In this document: one piece after another, positions 1 through 11,910 of the stretch
Layout of the letters: each line of letters opens with the position of its first letter
How positions within the stretch are numbered: the first letter of the stretch is position 1
Assembly: GCA_039105265.1 (NCBI GenBank)
Contig: JAPFFF010000001.1
Coordinates: 5,580,001 to 5,644,000, forward strand
From: Tritrichomonas musculus
Taxonomy: Eukaryota; Parabasalia; Tritrichomonadida; Tritrichomonadidae
Direction of reading: 5' to 3'
Length of the DNA stretch: 64,000 nucleotides
Notes under the pieces: model-generated
Databases searched by the model: none
Told to the model about the DNA's origin: nothing
The model's input: only the letters and a program-made list of their open reading frames with translations
Program-made: the position numbers and the translations under genes

Positions 1-2
1 TT

Positions 3-488
3 TCGTCACTTCAATCATTAAATGATAAAATGTTTACACTATGTCATGCCCTAACAAAAATTGTAATTAATTCTAGTATAACTTCAATTAATTTTATGGC
101 TTTCTTCCAATGCATATCATTAAAACAAGTATTATTCGATGCAAATTCAAAATTAACTAGAATTGAATCATATGCATTTGATGAATGTCATTCATTGGAA
201 CAAATTACATTTCCACCTTCATTAAAAACAATTGGAGATGATGCTTTTCATCATTGCATTGGGATGAAACAAGTCATATTTCAATCTCCATCTTCTCTGA
301 TATCAATTGGAAAAGAAGCTTTTTTAAAATGTTCATCTTTGAGCTCTATATCAATACCTTCATCTGTAACAAGAATTAATGATATGGCATTTGGCGAATG
401 TCCTTTATTGAGACAAATATCAATTCCTTCTTCTATAAATATTGAAAATCTTGGATTAAATGATGATATAACAGTGGATATTATATAA
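3..488 (+). CDS. BspA-like leucine-rich repeat protein, 5'-partial
   Basis: The reading frame is open from base 3, and the residues before the first ATG (base 30) already fit the repeat, so the gene probably starts outside the window. It carries about five LRR_5 (BspA-type) repeats of roughly 23 residues, with the family pattern of F/AF-x2-C-x-SL-x-I-x-IP, for example IESYAFDECHSLEQITFP and IGKEAFLKCSSLSSISIP. It ends with a short non-repeat tail, NLGLNDDITVDII. No transmembrane segment is visible in this part. In trichomonads this is a very large family, and some members are surface proteins; the role of this copy cannot be told. An alternative is a complete small protein starting at base 30, since a TCACTT motif lies at bases 6-11. 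Confidence 0.75.
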   Translation, partial: SSLQSLNDKMFTLCHALTKIVINSSITSINFMAFFQCISLKQVLFDANSKLTRIESYAFDECHSLEQITFPPSLKTIGDDAFHHCIGMKQVIFQSPSSLISIGKEAFLKCSSLSSISIPSSVTRINDMAFGECPLLRQISIPSSINIENLGLNDDITVDII

Positions 489-789
489 ATAATTAAATTT
501 TAATATTATATTAATTAAAAAAGATATAATATAAAAAACTTTTTTTTTTTCTTTTACATCAAGATATATAAATATTTTTTTGCCTATCTTTATATTCAAT
601 AGAAACTCTTTTTTTCAGTATATTTCTTAGAATTTGTCAATCTGAAATGATCAACAAAAATTGTAATATCTTTCTTGTTAATGTTATTTAACAATTACAA
701 AGTAATTTACTGTTGGTAGAAGGGGACCATTACCAAAAACTTGATAAATCAAATCAATTCCTTCTAATTTCTGCAATGAGCTGATATCC
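489..789. other. AT-rich spacer, no gene seen
   Basis: Homopolymeric A and T tracts and no persuasive reading frame on either strand. The right part grades into the 3' end of the decayed Rab-like gene. Confidence 0.5.
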
Positions 790-1260
790 TAAAAAAAAAA
801 ATCTTTCCACAAAATAATTCACAAGAATTAAAAAAAGAAAAGTCATCTTTCTCTGAAAACTTTAAAATAGAAGAAATTTCATCATACCATTTTTGAATGT
901 GTTCAAAAGATTCAGGCTTTGTTACATCATTGATGATGATGCAAATATCAGTTCCTGCTTACAATATATGATTAAGAGTGGCATGATTTTCATCTCCTGT
1001 TTCATCCAATGCAATCAGTTCAATGAAATCATCGTGAATATTACTTTCTGTTTGCCTGTGATCAGCCAAAATTGTGGAACAATATCGTTTTAAAATCTTA
1101 CATTTTTTCCTATTGATGTATTTATGATGTTTTGCCAACACTAACATCTGTAGCTTCTTAAAAAATGGAAAATTATATGCTTTTTCCAATTTTTCAATAA
1201 AAAACTTGTTTTTGAATAAGATAATTATGAAAACTGCTTCTACCAAAACAGCCAATTTAT
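790..1260 (-). pseudogene. Rab/Ras-like small GTPase relic
   Basis: On the minus strand three GTPase landmarks appear in order but in different frames. A P-loop-like DVSVGKTS lies at about 1125-1153. It is followed by a switch region reading YCSTILADHRQTESN...FIELIALDETGDE, where an intact Rab would have D-T-A/P-G near the end. Then comes AGTDICIIINDVTKPESFEHIQKWYDEI, the Rab beta-4/alpha-3 segment with a typical DVT-x-x-ESF motif. The P-loop frame hits stops at once, and the part after WYDEI drifts out of frame. This is a host Rab family copy dead from several frameshifts and stops. Trichomonads have greatly expanded Rab families, so relics are expected. Confidence 0.6.
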
Positions 1261-1418
1261 CGCATTATACAAGTATTTAATTTTTTTGGTTTATTAGTAA
1301 GAAGAAAGAAAAAAATAAATAAACAATTTTTTAGATATATCGTTAATAAATATAATTTAGTAATTTTCTGGAATTAACCTCATAGGAAAAGTGTATAATA
1401 TAATATTTTAGCAATTTT

Positions 1419-1679
1419 TTAGGATGAATTTGGCTCCTGATATTCATTTGAAAGAGAATGTGATGTTTCTCCTTGATTTTGATCATTTAAAGCAATTGGC
1501 TGACTTTCTGAATAGTTTGGTAGATTTTCTTGATCAAAATTTGAAGAACTTGTTTTATGAATTGTATCAGAAGTAAATTGTGAGCTGGTTTGGTTTTTAA
1601 GTTTATTTGAATACCAAGTTACCCAAGGGTTATCCATACATTGGATTGTTTTCCAACAATGGTCCTTTTCTTGTGACAT
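1419..1679 (-). CDS. unrecognised small hydrophilic protein
   Basis: An 86-residue frame with a genuine ATG, MSQEKDHCWKTIQCMDNPWVTWYSNKL at the N terminus, followed by a Ser/Asn/Gln-rich tail with no hydrophobic segment. No domain is recognised. It sits upstream (on the minus strand) of the Rab relic and downstream of the ankyrin relic, so it may be a fragment of another decayed gene. The Trp-rich start looks protein-like, which is the only reason it is listed. Confidence 0.3.
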   Translation of the reverse strand: MSQEKDHCWKTIQCMDNPWVTWYSNKLKNQTSSQFTSDTIHKTSSSNFDQENLPNYSESQPIALNDQNQGETSHSLSNEYQEPNSS

Positions 1680-1940
1680 TCTGTAATAAACTTGAAATCA
1701 AAATCTATTTTTTTTTTGAATTTTATAAGAAATATTTAAAACGCCAATATATTAATTTTTGTGAGAAATAAAATCAAATATTTAATATTTTAATATATAT
1801 TATTAATCAAAATAGTAATATTAATTTTTAAAAGCATTTTTTGCTTTATATTTAATAAGATAAAAATAGAATTAGTACAGAAGGTATCATTTATCATCAA
1901 AGTTAGGAATTTTAACAGACATGAGATAATTTTTTCCTCA

Positions 1941-2638
1941 TCAATCTATTTCTAAGACTGTATCATCAAATTTTGGATTGTTGTGAATTGCATTTATAAT
2001 TTCATTGCTCGAATTCATAATCTCATTTAACATAATTGTTTGGCAATTTTTTATGCTTATTATAAAATCAGCATCTAGCAATTTATTAAAAATAGCAACA
2101 CTGTATTGGACTTTCTTTACTTGCTTCACTAATAAAAATATGATTTATATCAAGATTTTTAACACCAATTAATTGCTTTGAAACATCTCCAGTTGAGATT
2201 AAAAATGCATAATTCAACCGACTTTCCTTTGGATTAAATCTTTCATCTTTAATTAAAAGATCAATAATATCTTTTTGTTTATTTTCGACAGCCATGGTTA
2301 AATGGTGTTTTTTCATAATCCCTGCAATTTATATTTGTTTTTGGATTACTGATAAGAATTTCGGCAATTTTTCTTTTATCATTCATTATAGTTCCTATTA
2401 ATGGTGTTTTTCCTGATTTGTATTCATATTTGTTAACATCGATTCCATCTAATTTCAAGAAAAATTCAACCATTTCTATTTCACCATTGATGAATGCTAG
2501 ATATAGAAAAGTTTCTTGATCACTGAAATTAGGATCAACATTTTGAACTTCAAAAATCCTTTTAACTATATCCCATTTACAATGAGTGGGTAATTGAATT
2601 GTCAAGCAATAGTTGTAATTCATATTTCTTTGTGAAAT
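1941..2638 (-). pseudogene. ankyrin-repeat protein relic
   Basis: Three overlapping minus-strand frames give successive ankyrin-like repeats: FLYLAFINGEIEMVEFFLKLDGIDVNKYEYKSGKTPLIGTIMNDKRKIAEILISNPKTNINCRDY, then LTMAVENKQKDIIDLLIKDERFNP, then IFNKLLDADFIISIKN. The frame changes twice. The 5' end is cut where the sequence switches to an oppositely oriented kinase fragment, and no start codon remains. It is the C-terminal part of a trichomonad ankyrin gene, broken by frameshifts. Confidence 0.65.
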
Positions 2639-4973
2639 AAAATTATTCACAGAGACCTGAAGCCAGATAACATATTAATGGATGAAGATTTAAATCCCAA
2701 AATAGTTGATTTCGGCCTTTCAAAAATCGAAAATAGTCAAAGTATGGTACAGTCTTCAGCAGGTTTCAAAGGAACTGTTTTATATGTCGCACCAGAAACC
2801 TTCCTAGATGGCCAATATTTACCCGCAGGAGACGTTTATGCATTTTCAATTATAACGTACGAAATATACACAAATGAGCGACCGTTTAATAATTGTGATT
2901 ATCGAAAGCTCTCATCAATCTACTCAAAGGAAATAGGCCTCAATTTAAAGCACCGATACCGGAGTGTATCAAAAAGTTGATCGAAAAGTGCTGGGCCGAT
3001 AACCCGAACGATAGACCAACGTTTGACGAAATTGTCGAAGAACTGACGACAAACCGAGATTTCATCACAGAAACCGTCGATGAAACAGAGTACTTGAATT
3101 ACATCGATTATTTGAACGAATCGAAAAAGACGTTTAATTCAATGAGGCGCATTTTATCGTACAAAGAGTTTTCGATGAATAAGAATCGAACAAAAGGCAA
3201 CGATAAAAAACGTACAAAAGTTGAAGAACATGAAAAAATCACTGAAAATGCAGAAGATGACAAAAAAACCTCTGAAAATATAGAAAAAGTTGATGATGAT
3301 GATGAAAAGAAGAAGGATCATTTAAAGGATGCAAAAAAACTTTATTCAAAATGGAAAAAATACTACAATGATAAAGATGTTCCTGTGAATAAGAAAAAGG
3401 CTGCTAAAGCTCTCAAAAAGTCGGCTGATAAAGGATATGTAAAGGCGATGAAAAAGTACGCAATGATGTTGAAAGATGGAGATGGAATTGCGATTGACAA
3501 TGAAGAATCATTGAAGTACTTCAAGATGGCTGCAGACAACAAAGACTACGATTCACTTGCAAATTATGGGAATCTTTTGCTAATAATGAAACCGAAAGAT
3601 GAAGCAATTCTACAAGAAAGTCTTCAGTGCTTTAGAACGGCGATTGAAAACGGAAACATTGATGCAGTTGCTTACATTGGATATGCGCATGCAAATCCAG
3701 AAAACAAACTTGATCAAAATGTTGGAATTTCATATTTGAAAGAAGCGATAGAAAAAGACTGCGATCTTGCATATCTTTATTATGCTGATGTTTATATCAA
3801 TGGATACGGAGTCAATAAAGATCCAAAGGAAGCCATGAAGTATTTGAAAATCTCGGTTGATCGAGGAAATAAAACAGCACTTTTGCTTTATGGTTTCACT
3901 TTTTTAAATCCAGAATATGGACCAATAAATAAGAAAGAAGCAATGAAATACATTAAAAATTCAGCTGACAAAGGTCTGGTTGAATCGATGTATTATTACG
4001 GATATTTTGCATTATCTAATCCTGAATTTAATATTGACAACAAAGTGAGTTTTGATTATTTAAAAAAAGCTGCTGATCTTGGAAACACAGAAGCAATGTG
4101 TATTTATGGTTATCAATTAACAATTGGTAAAAATATAAAATTAGATGTCGAAGAAGGGGTCAAATATTTGAAAAAAGCAATCGAAAAAGGACATGGTCAA
4201 GCGACTGTGAATTTAGCAGAACTTATGGTCAAAGGAGAAAAAGTTAAAAAAGATCCAGTTGAAGCATTTCGTATATTAAAAATGAATGCAGATAAAGGTG
4301 ATCCTTTATGTATGTCTTATTGTTCTTTTTATTATGAAAATGGAACAGGAACACCTGTTGATAAAGAAGAATCGATTCGTTATTTAAAAAAATCCGCTGA
4401 TGCTGGTTTTGTAAATGCACAAACAATGTACGGATCAAGATTAAAATTAGGAAATGGAGTTCAAAAAAACGAAAAAGAAGCACTTCATTATTATCAACTT
4501 GCTGCAAATCAAAATGATAAAGATGGATATTTCGCGTTAGGTAGTTGTTATCTAACAGGAATTGGAACACAAATTGATGATCAAAAAGCAGCACAATTCT
4601 TAAAAAAAGCAGCTGATTTGGGTCAAACTAGTGCTATGGTTTTTTATGGTCTCTTAGTGCTGTTAAATACTTCAAACTTGCTGCCGATAATGGTGAAGTT
4701 GATGGTCTCAATTTTTACGGTCTTTGCTGCTTAAATGAAGATGGAATTCCTTGTGATAAAAATGAGGCTTTTAAATGCTTCAAATTGGCAGCTGATAAAA
4801 ATTTAACTGAAGGTTATTACAATTACGCTTTTATGTTAGAAAACGGTTTCGGTTGTAAGGAAAATTTACAGGAAGCAGCACGTTATTATAAAATGGCAGC
4901 TGATAAAGGAAATTATGAAGCAAAGAAAAAAGTTGAACAGTTGAGAGAAAATGAAGATTGCTTGATTGCATAA
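2639..4973 (+). pseudogene. protein kinase (C-lobe) fused to Sel1-like repeats, truncated and frameshifted
   Basis: The sequence opens abruptly inside a kinase domain at KIIHRDLKPDNIL (catalytic loop). The kinase part keeps VDFGLSK and APETF but has no N-lobe, Gly-rich loop or VAIK lysine. A frameshift near 2950-2980 separates it from PIPECIKKLIEKCWADNPNDRPTFDEI, the end of the kinase domain. A charged linker and about thirteen Sel1-like repeats (about 36 residues each, pattern A-x-x-YF/L-K-x-AAD-x-G) follow. A second frameshift near 4650 throws the last repeats into another frame, which continues to 4973. The family is the TKL-like kinase-Sel1 proteins common in trichomonads. A shorter product from 2977 to 4734 could still be made, but the N-lobe is gone. 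Confidence 0.8.
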
Positions 4974-5519
4974 ATAATCAATTTTATTTTTTATTCTTTT
5001 TTAATTAATTTTTATTTTTGAATGGAAATGAAATAATAAAATTGGTGAAAAAAAGTTATATTTCTGTAAAAAGACAGAGGAGGGTCATCTAATTGAATGG
5101 CCATTTTTTTCAAATTGTTTGCTATTTTTTGCGTTATGTAATAAATAAATTCAAAATTTTATTTTATATATAAATAATATAATAATAATTATATATAAAT
5201 ATTACTTTTATGATTAGATTAAGGACAATCGATGATAAATGGAGAATCTTAATTTCAAGTAATTCAAGATAGATCGGATGATGATTTAAAAGTATCTACT
5301 AATATAATTAGAATAAACCAATTGAGATTCAATATTTTTACAAAATGGCTGAGATATAATCAGTTTTTTGAAATAAATACTGATGCTATTAAATCAAATA
5401 TTGTCCCAAATTCAACACACCAAATCATTCGAAAACAATATATTTGATATACACGCCTATATTGAATCTATTTATTCACATAAATTTCAAATTTCAACTA
5501 CCAATTTTATATTAGACTC
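4974..5519 (+). pseudogene. spacer with probable decayed N-terminal domain of the Sel1 gene
   Basis: Bases 5260-5510 read like protein in two successive plus frames: LRFNIFTKWLRYNQFFEINTDAIKSNIVPN, then IFDIHAYIESIYSHKFQ. A frame change and stop lie before the Sel1 frame begins at 5520. It resembles the N-terminal region of trichomonad repeat proteins. Bases 4974-5240 are AT-rich with nothing recognisable. Confidence 0.35.
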
Positions 5520-6998
5520 ATGATAAGTTACACTCGATCATTGGCTGAAAATCAAAATGATGCAAAAGCACAAAATAATCTCGGATATATTTATTATGAG
5601 GGTGAATATATTTCGAAAGATATCGACAAAGCGATTCATTATTTAACACTCGCTGCAAATCAAAATATATCAATAGCACAAAATAATCTCGGTTTTATTT
5701 ATTATGAAGGTAAATATATTTCGAGAGATATCGACAAAGCGATTCATTATTTAACACTTGATGCAAATCAAAATGATGCAAAAGCACAAAATAATCTCGG
5801 AAACATTTATTATGAAGGTAAATATATTTCGAGAGATATTAACAAAACAATTCATTATTTAACACTCGCTGCAAATCAAAATATTACAATAGCACAAAAT
5901 AATCTCGGTTTTATTTATTATGAAGGTAAATATATTTCGAGAGATATCGACAAAGCGATTCATTATTTTACACTCGCCGCAAATCATAATGATGCAAAAG
6001 CACAAAATTATCTCGGAAACATTTATTATGAAGGTAAATATATTTCGAGAGATATCAACAAAACAATTCATTATTTAACACTCGCTGCAAATCAAAATTA
6101 TGCAAAAGCACAAATTAATCTCGGAATTATTTATTATGGAGGTGAATATACTTCGAGAGATATCGACAAAGCGATTCATTATTCCACGCTCGCTGCAAAT
6201 CAAAATGATGCAAATGCTCAGTATCTTCTTGGATTCATTTTTTTTACTGAAAAATATAATCATGAAAATGCAAAGAAAGGAAGATATTATTTGATGATGG
6301 CTTCAAAAAGCAGGTTTAAAGAATCTCACTTCCATGTTGGCTTCTTATATCATGAATGGAAATATGTTGATCAAGAGATCGAAAAAGCTGTTCATTATTA
6401 CAAGGAAGGATCATCTCTTAATGATCAACATGCTAAAAATAATCTTGGAATAATTTATAAAAATGGTTTTCATGATAAAATTCAACCGAAAATTGGTTTA
6501 GCGATTGAATATTTTGAAGAAGCCATTAGTCAAAAGAGCGATGGTGTTGCTATGTACAATCTTTCGAATATTTACATTTATGACGAAAGAGTCAATCAAA
6601 ACATCGACAAATCTATTGAAATGTTGATAAAATCATCCAATCAAGGATTTCAACCGTCGCTTGTTCTTCTCAGTATTGTACTAATTAAAAAAGTAATCAG
6701 TTTCAACTCTTTCAATTATAGCAAAATCAGCGAAGAAATTGACAAATACAAAGAGGCAACAGACATTTTGAAAAGTAGAATAGGACAAACAATCATCTTT
6801 TATAAATTAAATAATGCTAATATTTTGGAAGAAATGTATAACAATTTTAGAGAATTAGAATATTTATATGATATTACTCTTCGTCCTATTCCATCATTTG
6901 AAATAAAAATACGAGATAAAAATGATCCACAGCTAGGCATTAAACTTCCTCCTCCACTTTCACCTTTATTTTATGAAGGATTTGGATTTGAAATTTGA
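5520..6998 (+). CDS. Sel1-like repeat protein
   Basis: A 492-residue intact frame made of about ten Sel1-like repeats (36 residues each), with the core AKAQNNLGxIYYEGxYISRDIxKAIHYLTLAANQN. Sel1 repeats form alpha-solenoids that hold protein partners, often in kinase or ubiquitin-ligase signalling; the partner here is unknown. The first seven repeats are nearly identical at DNA level (108-bp period) and alternate in two variants, so they form a 216-bp higher-order repeat. The later repeats are diverged, and the last 100 residues are non-repeat with a Pro-rich end. No signal peptide or kinase domain is visible. The start at 5520 is the first ATG in frame; the frame is open only a little further up, so a lost N-terminal domain is possible. 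Confidence 0.8.
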   Translation: MISYTRSLAENQNDAKAQNNLGYIYYEGEYISKDIDKAIHYLTLAANQNISIAQNNLGFIYYEGKYISRDIDKAIHYLTLDANQNDAKAQNNLGNIYYEGKYISRDINKTIHYLTLAANQNITIAQNNLGFIYYEGKYISRDIDKAIHYFTLAANHNDAKAQNYLGNIYYEGKYISRDINKTIHYLTLAANQNYAKAQINLGIIYYGGEYTSRDIDKAIHYSTLAANQNDANAQYLLGFIFFTEKYNHENAKKGRYYLMMASKSRFKESHFHVGFLYHEWKYVDQEIEKAVHYYKEGSSLNDQHAKNNLGIIYKNGFHDKIQPKIGLAIEYFEEAISQKSDGVAMYNLSNIYIYDERVNQNIDKSIEMLIKSSNQGFQPSLVLLSIVLIKKVISFNSFNYSKISEEIDKYKEATDILKSRIGQTIIFYKLNNANILEEMYNNFRELEYLYDITLRPIPSFEIKIRDKNDPQLGIKLPPPLSPLFYEGFGFEI

Positions 6999-7512
6999 TA
7001 TTTTTTAATTTTTTGGGACCAAACGTACTACCTAAAATGGAATATTATCAGATCATCTCATAAGAATCTCTATCCTCCTGCGACAGCTTCATTTTGTTAG
7101 AATAAAGAACGGATCCAATCCACAAACATGCACATTGACCTTTTCATCATAAATTGTATCTAATTGAAATATTTCTCGTTAATTTAATACCATAAATAAA
7201 TAATTTTTCCAAATTTTTTTATGTTTGTGTATACAATGAATTTCCAATATATTAAATATTCCTTGCCTAACGAATGTTTTCCAATATATATAATATATAT
7301 TTGCAAAATAGATTAATTGAATATTTTTATTGATTTCCAGGTGGTAATAGTTTATATTAAGCATTAGTTTTAAATATATTCCATTAAATTCATATTTTAT
7401 GACAAAAAATTTTTGATGATATTTTTAGAAAAAATGCTTCTTTATATCTTTCTCTAATTATTGCAAAACAAAGTGATGATTATCAATAATTAGAGAAAGA
7501 ATCTTCAAATAT
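6999..7512. other. spacer with a short coding-like relic
   Basis: Bases 7015-7145 are less AT-rich than their surroundings and on the minus strand give short protein-like pieces (NVHVCGLDPFFIL and MKLSQEDRDSYEMI) divided by stops. They are too short to assign. The remainder is AT-rich and silent. Confidence 0.25.
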
Positions 7513-9654
7513 ATGATGATTTTATATCTTTTTCAATTAATCCAAAAAATGCAAAACAAAATAAATGAAAAAGATAACGATATTCAAGAAAAAGAAAATA
7601 ATGATGATATTCACGAAGAGGAAGAAGAAGAAGAATTAAATGATGATGCAACCCAGATTTTAAATATTTCAGCATTGGAAAATGAAAATCAAACATGTAA
7701 AGAATTATTCAATAAAGCTCTCATGGATACAATTAATTCAATTGGATCAAAAGAGTTTAATTTCGTTAGTATTTCTGAAGCTTGTAAAATAGAAAATATT
7801 GTTAAATTTTTTAAAATTTTAATCAAAGAAGAAGATGAAGAAAAATCTCTTGAAAAGTCTATAAAAAATGAAGAAGGCACATATTCTCAAAAGATGAGAA
7901 AAATAATCAACTTTTTAAGGAGCAATTTGATTTAAAGCAAAGGAGAAAGCAATTTTTAATATTTTGCAATTTGATTTAAAGCAAATAGAGCATTCAGCAA
8001 TTTTTCTCTATACAAAAATCTTAGATTTATTTTTCCTTGAAAGGCCAGAATCAGAAATGCTTGATTTTTGTTAATCTTTATTATTAAAAAGGCAAATGAA
8101 GATGACACACTTTATGAACTTTCAATGAAAATCAAAAAGAATCCTAGGCAAAGAAAAAAATATTGTATGATTGGGATACATATCTTGCATTAGTTTATTA
8201 TGCAAATGAAGGAGATATTCATTTTAAAAAAGAAAAAATCCCATTGGAGAAATATTCATTCGAAGCAAAACAAATTCCTAAAAAAATTTGATGAAAATTT
8301 TTTAAAACTAAAAGGCATTAACCGAAGTCCGATTTTTTATCAATTGCAGTTCATTTTTAATGCAATGGAGAAGAAGAATGGTGGAAATGGAGTTCTTCCT
8401 CCGGAAAAAAATAGGACATATTGAACGTCCAAAGCCACATGAATCAAAAAATGAAATAATTGAAACATTTAAAAACCGTATTCTTATGAAATCTTCGGAA
8501 TTGTCACTAAAAATGTCTCAAAAAATAGTTGGATCAAAACCAAAAAAGCAAGAATATTTGGGCTAAAATTATGATAATTCTTCGTTTAAAAATGGTATTT
8601 TTGATTTTTCACAAGAAAAACAATTAGATCTTTGGAGTAATGCATTTGATAATTGTGCCAAAACAGAATTAACCGATCAAGAAAAAAACAGCAAAATAAT
8701 GAATTTTTTTTTAACAATTCATTTCCTAATAAATTAAAAATCTATAAATTATTTGTTTATAATGATAGTGAATGGAAAATAAATGATGAAGAATTTAATT
8801 CATTTAAAGATTTCTTATCTAGTTATCAAGTAAAAAAGCAATTGGTTTTATTATTTGATTCAAGTGAATTAGAATCACTTTATTCAAATTTGGCTTATCA
8901 ATATAACCCTTTTGAAGAGGATGAATTAGATCAAATATTTGTTTATGCATTATATGGTAAGCCTTTTGAATTAGTTAAAAGAATTTTGGTAAAGAATATA
9001 GAATCATTCAATCCTATTTATTTGCTCTTGCATGTACCGAATATTTGTTTTAAACCAAAATTAAATACAATTATTTATCGAATTTACTTTTTCTTATGTA
9101 CTATTTGTGATATTGAAATTGTAGTATTAAACGAAAATTATTACAATGATCAAATTCACTTAGTTAATAAATTTAGCCAAATATATTCCTCATATAATGA
9201 TTCAATCAAGTCATTAATTAATTCAAAAAATAGCCAATCTGTTTACATTGATAAAAATGACAAAGAGTCAAGTTCAGATGGTGATGAAACTGATAATAAT
9301 GATGATGATTTGATTTCTAATGACAAAAATAATGATGACAATTTAGTAAATGAAATATTTTCAATGATGCCAATAGAAATATTTGACAAAAAGCCCAACA
9401 GTAATGATCAAAACAATATTGATGATAGTTTTAAAAGAAAAGATAAAACTCAATTTTTCGAAAATTTAAAAAATAAAATTCAAAATAGTATTTGTTATTT
9501 CCATTTCATTAATGTTAAAAATATATCGACATATTTTGAATTTCTTACAAATTTAAGTCAACTTGTTTTTGATTGTAAGAATAGCACTAATGAAAATATA
9601 TTTGAAAAATTTCGATTTATTGATTTAGCAAATATTAGTGGTTATTATATATAA
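7513..9654 (+). pseudogene. unrecognised broken gene with acidic N terminus
   Basis: A chain of plus-strand frames reads as one decayed gene. The pieces are a 140-residue acidic, Glu-rich start (7513-7935), YYANEGDIHFKKEKIPLEKYSFEAKQIP (about 8200-8290), LWSNAFDNCAKTELTDQEKN (about 8630-8690), and a long open frame to 9654 containing LVLLFDSSELESLYSNLAYQYNPFEEDELDQIFVYALYGKPFELVKRILVKN and an Asp/Asn-rich linker. At least four frame changes separate the pieces. No domain is recognised. The last 300 residues could still be translated as a separate protein (frame 8653-9654), but that frame has no convincing ATG at its start. Confidence 0.45.
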
Positions 9655-9934
9655 ATCAATTTTGGTTATATATAATTAAACGATTTCACATTTGGCAAAC
9701 AAATATAGAAATTTAAAATGATTAATATGAATATAAAAATTTAGAATCAAGATAATATTAAAATTTTTATTATTTTTAATATTCTCATTATAAATCATTG
9801 ATTAAAATATTATTATTTCAATCATTTAAAATAAATAAATGCAAATATCATTTTGAAATTTGCTTGGCGAGAAATGCAACAATTGAATCTAATTTATTTT
9901 CTTTTGCTATGTCAATGGGAGTTTTAAAAAATAT

Positions 9935-11910
9935 TTTATTTATGAAATGCCATTAATTTATGATGTTTGGAATGTAATAAATTTATGATGTTTGGAATTT
10001 CATAAATAAAAAATAATAATATCTTTCGATGTGATATCAATCTTGTTTAGTGAGATGATATATTTAACAAGTTCAACATTTCCTGATTCACATGCAAGAT
10101 GTAAGATCGTGGAATTAATATTTTCTTTCAAATTCCATGAATATTTATGATGTTTAGAATGAAATAAATTTATGATGTTTGGAATGTAATAAATAAAAAA
10201 TAATAATATCTTTCGATGTGATATCAATCTTGTTTAGTGAGATGATATATTTAACAAGTTCAACATTTCCTGATTCACATGCAAAATGTAAGATCGTGGA
10301 ATTAATATTTTCTTTCAAATTCCATGAATATTTATGATGTTTAGAATGAAATAAATTTATGATGTTTGGAATTTCATAAATAAAAAATAATAATAGTTTT
10401 CGATGTGATATCAATCTTGTTTAGTGAGATGATATATTTAACAAGTTCAACATTTCCTGATTCACATGCAAAATGTAAGATCGTGGAATTAATATTTTCT
10501 TTCAAATTCCATGAATATTTATGATGTTTAGAATGTTATAAATTTATGATGTTTGGAATGTAATAAATAAAAAATAATAATATCTTTCGATGTGATATCA
10601 ATCTTGTTTAGTGAGATGATATATTTAACAAGTTCAACATTTCCTGATTTACATGCAAGATGTAAGATCGTGTAATTAATATTTTCTTTCAAATTTCATG
10701 AATATTTATGATGTTTGGAATTTTATAAATAAAAAATAATAATATCTTTCGATGTGATATCAATCTTGTTTAGTGAGATGATATATTTAACAAGTTCAAC
10801 ATTTCCTGATTCACATGCAAAATGTAAGATCGTGGAATTAATATTTTCTTTCAAATTCCATGAATATTTATGATGTTTAGAATGTTATAAATTTATGATG
10901 TTTGGAATTTCATAAATAAAAAATAATAATAGTTTTCGATGTGATATCAATCTTGTTTAGTGAGATGATATATTTAACAAGTTCAACATTTCCTGATTCA
11001 CATGCAAGATGTAAGATCGTGGAATTAATACTTTCTTTCAAATTCCATGAATATTTATGATGTTTAGAATGAAATAAATTTATGATGTTTGGAATTTTAT
11101 AAATAAAAAATAATAATATCTTTCGATGTGATATCAATCTTGTTTAGTGAGATGATATATTTAACAAGTTCAACATTTCCTGATTTACATGCAAGATGTA
11201 AGATCGTGGAATTAATATTTTCTTTCAAATTCCATGAATATTTATGATGTTTAGAATGTTATAAATTTATGATGTTTGGAATGTAATAAATAAAAAATAA
11301 TAATATCTTTCGATGTGATATCAATCTTGTTTAGTGAGATGATATATTTAACAAGTTCAACATTTCCTGATTCACATGCAAAATGTAAGATCGTGGAATT
11401 AATATTTTCTTTCAAATTCCATGAATATTTATGATGTTTAGAATGTTATAAATTTATGATGTTTAGAATGTTATAAATTTATGATGTTTGGAATTGAATA
11501 AATAAAAAATAATAATAGTTTTCGATGTGATATCAATCTTGTTTAGTGAGATGATATATTTAACAAGTTCAACATTTCCTGATTTACATGCAAAATGTAA
11601 GATCGTGGAATTAATATTTTCTTTCAAATTCCATGAATATTTATGATGTTTAGAATGAAATAAATTTATGATGTTTGGAATTTCATAAATAAAAAATAAT
11701 AATAGTTTTCGATGTGATATCAATCTTGTTTAGTGAGATGATATATTTAACAAGTTCAACATTTCCTGATTCACATGCAAGATGTAAGATCGTGGAATTA
11801 ATATTTTCTTTCAAATTCCATGAATATTTATGATGTTTAGAATGAAATAAATTTATGATGTTTGGAATTTTATAAATAAAAAATAATAATATCTCTCGAT
11901 GTGATATCAA
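9935..11910 (-). repeat. 187-bp satellite derived from an ankyrin repeat, about 11 units
   Basis: The landmark TTCGATGTGATATCAATC recurs at about 10025, 10212, 10399, 10586, 10748, 10935, 11122, 11309, 11521, 11708 and (as ctcgat) 11895. Spacings are 187 bp except one of 162 and one of 212, that is minus or plus one 25-bp subrepeat (TTTATGATGTTTGGAATGTA type). Each unit encodes, on the minus strand, one ankyrin repeat with the core STILHLACESGNVELVKY, next to the subrepeats. Because 187 is not a multiple of three, the array cannot be read as one protein. The unit at 11895 is the one still inside the kinase-ankyrin frame. Confidence 0.9.

Noticed and set aside
9935-11910. tandem array considered as CRISPR
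   Set aside because: Units are 187 bp and near-identical over their full length with no spacers, and encode ankyrin sequence; eukaryotic context.
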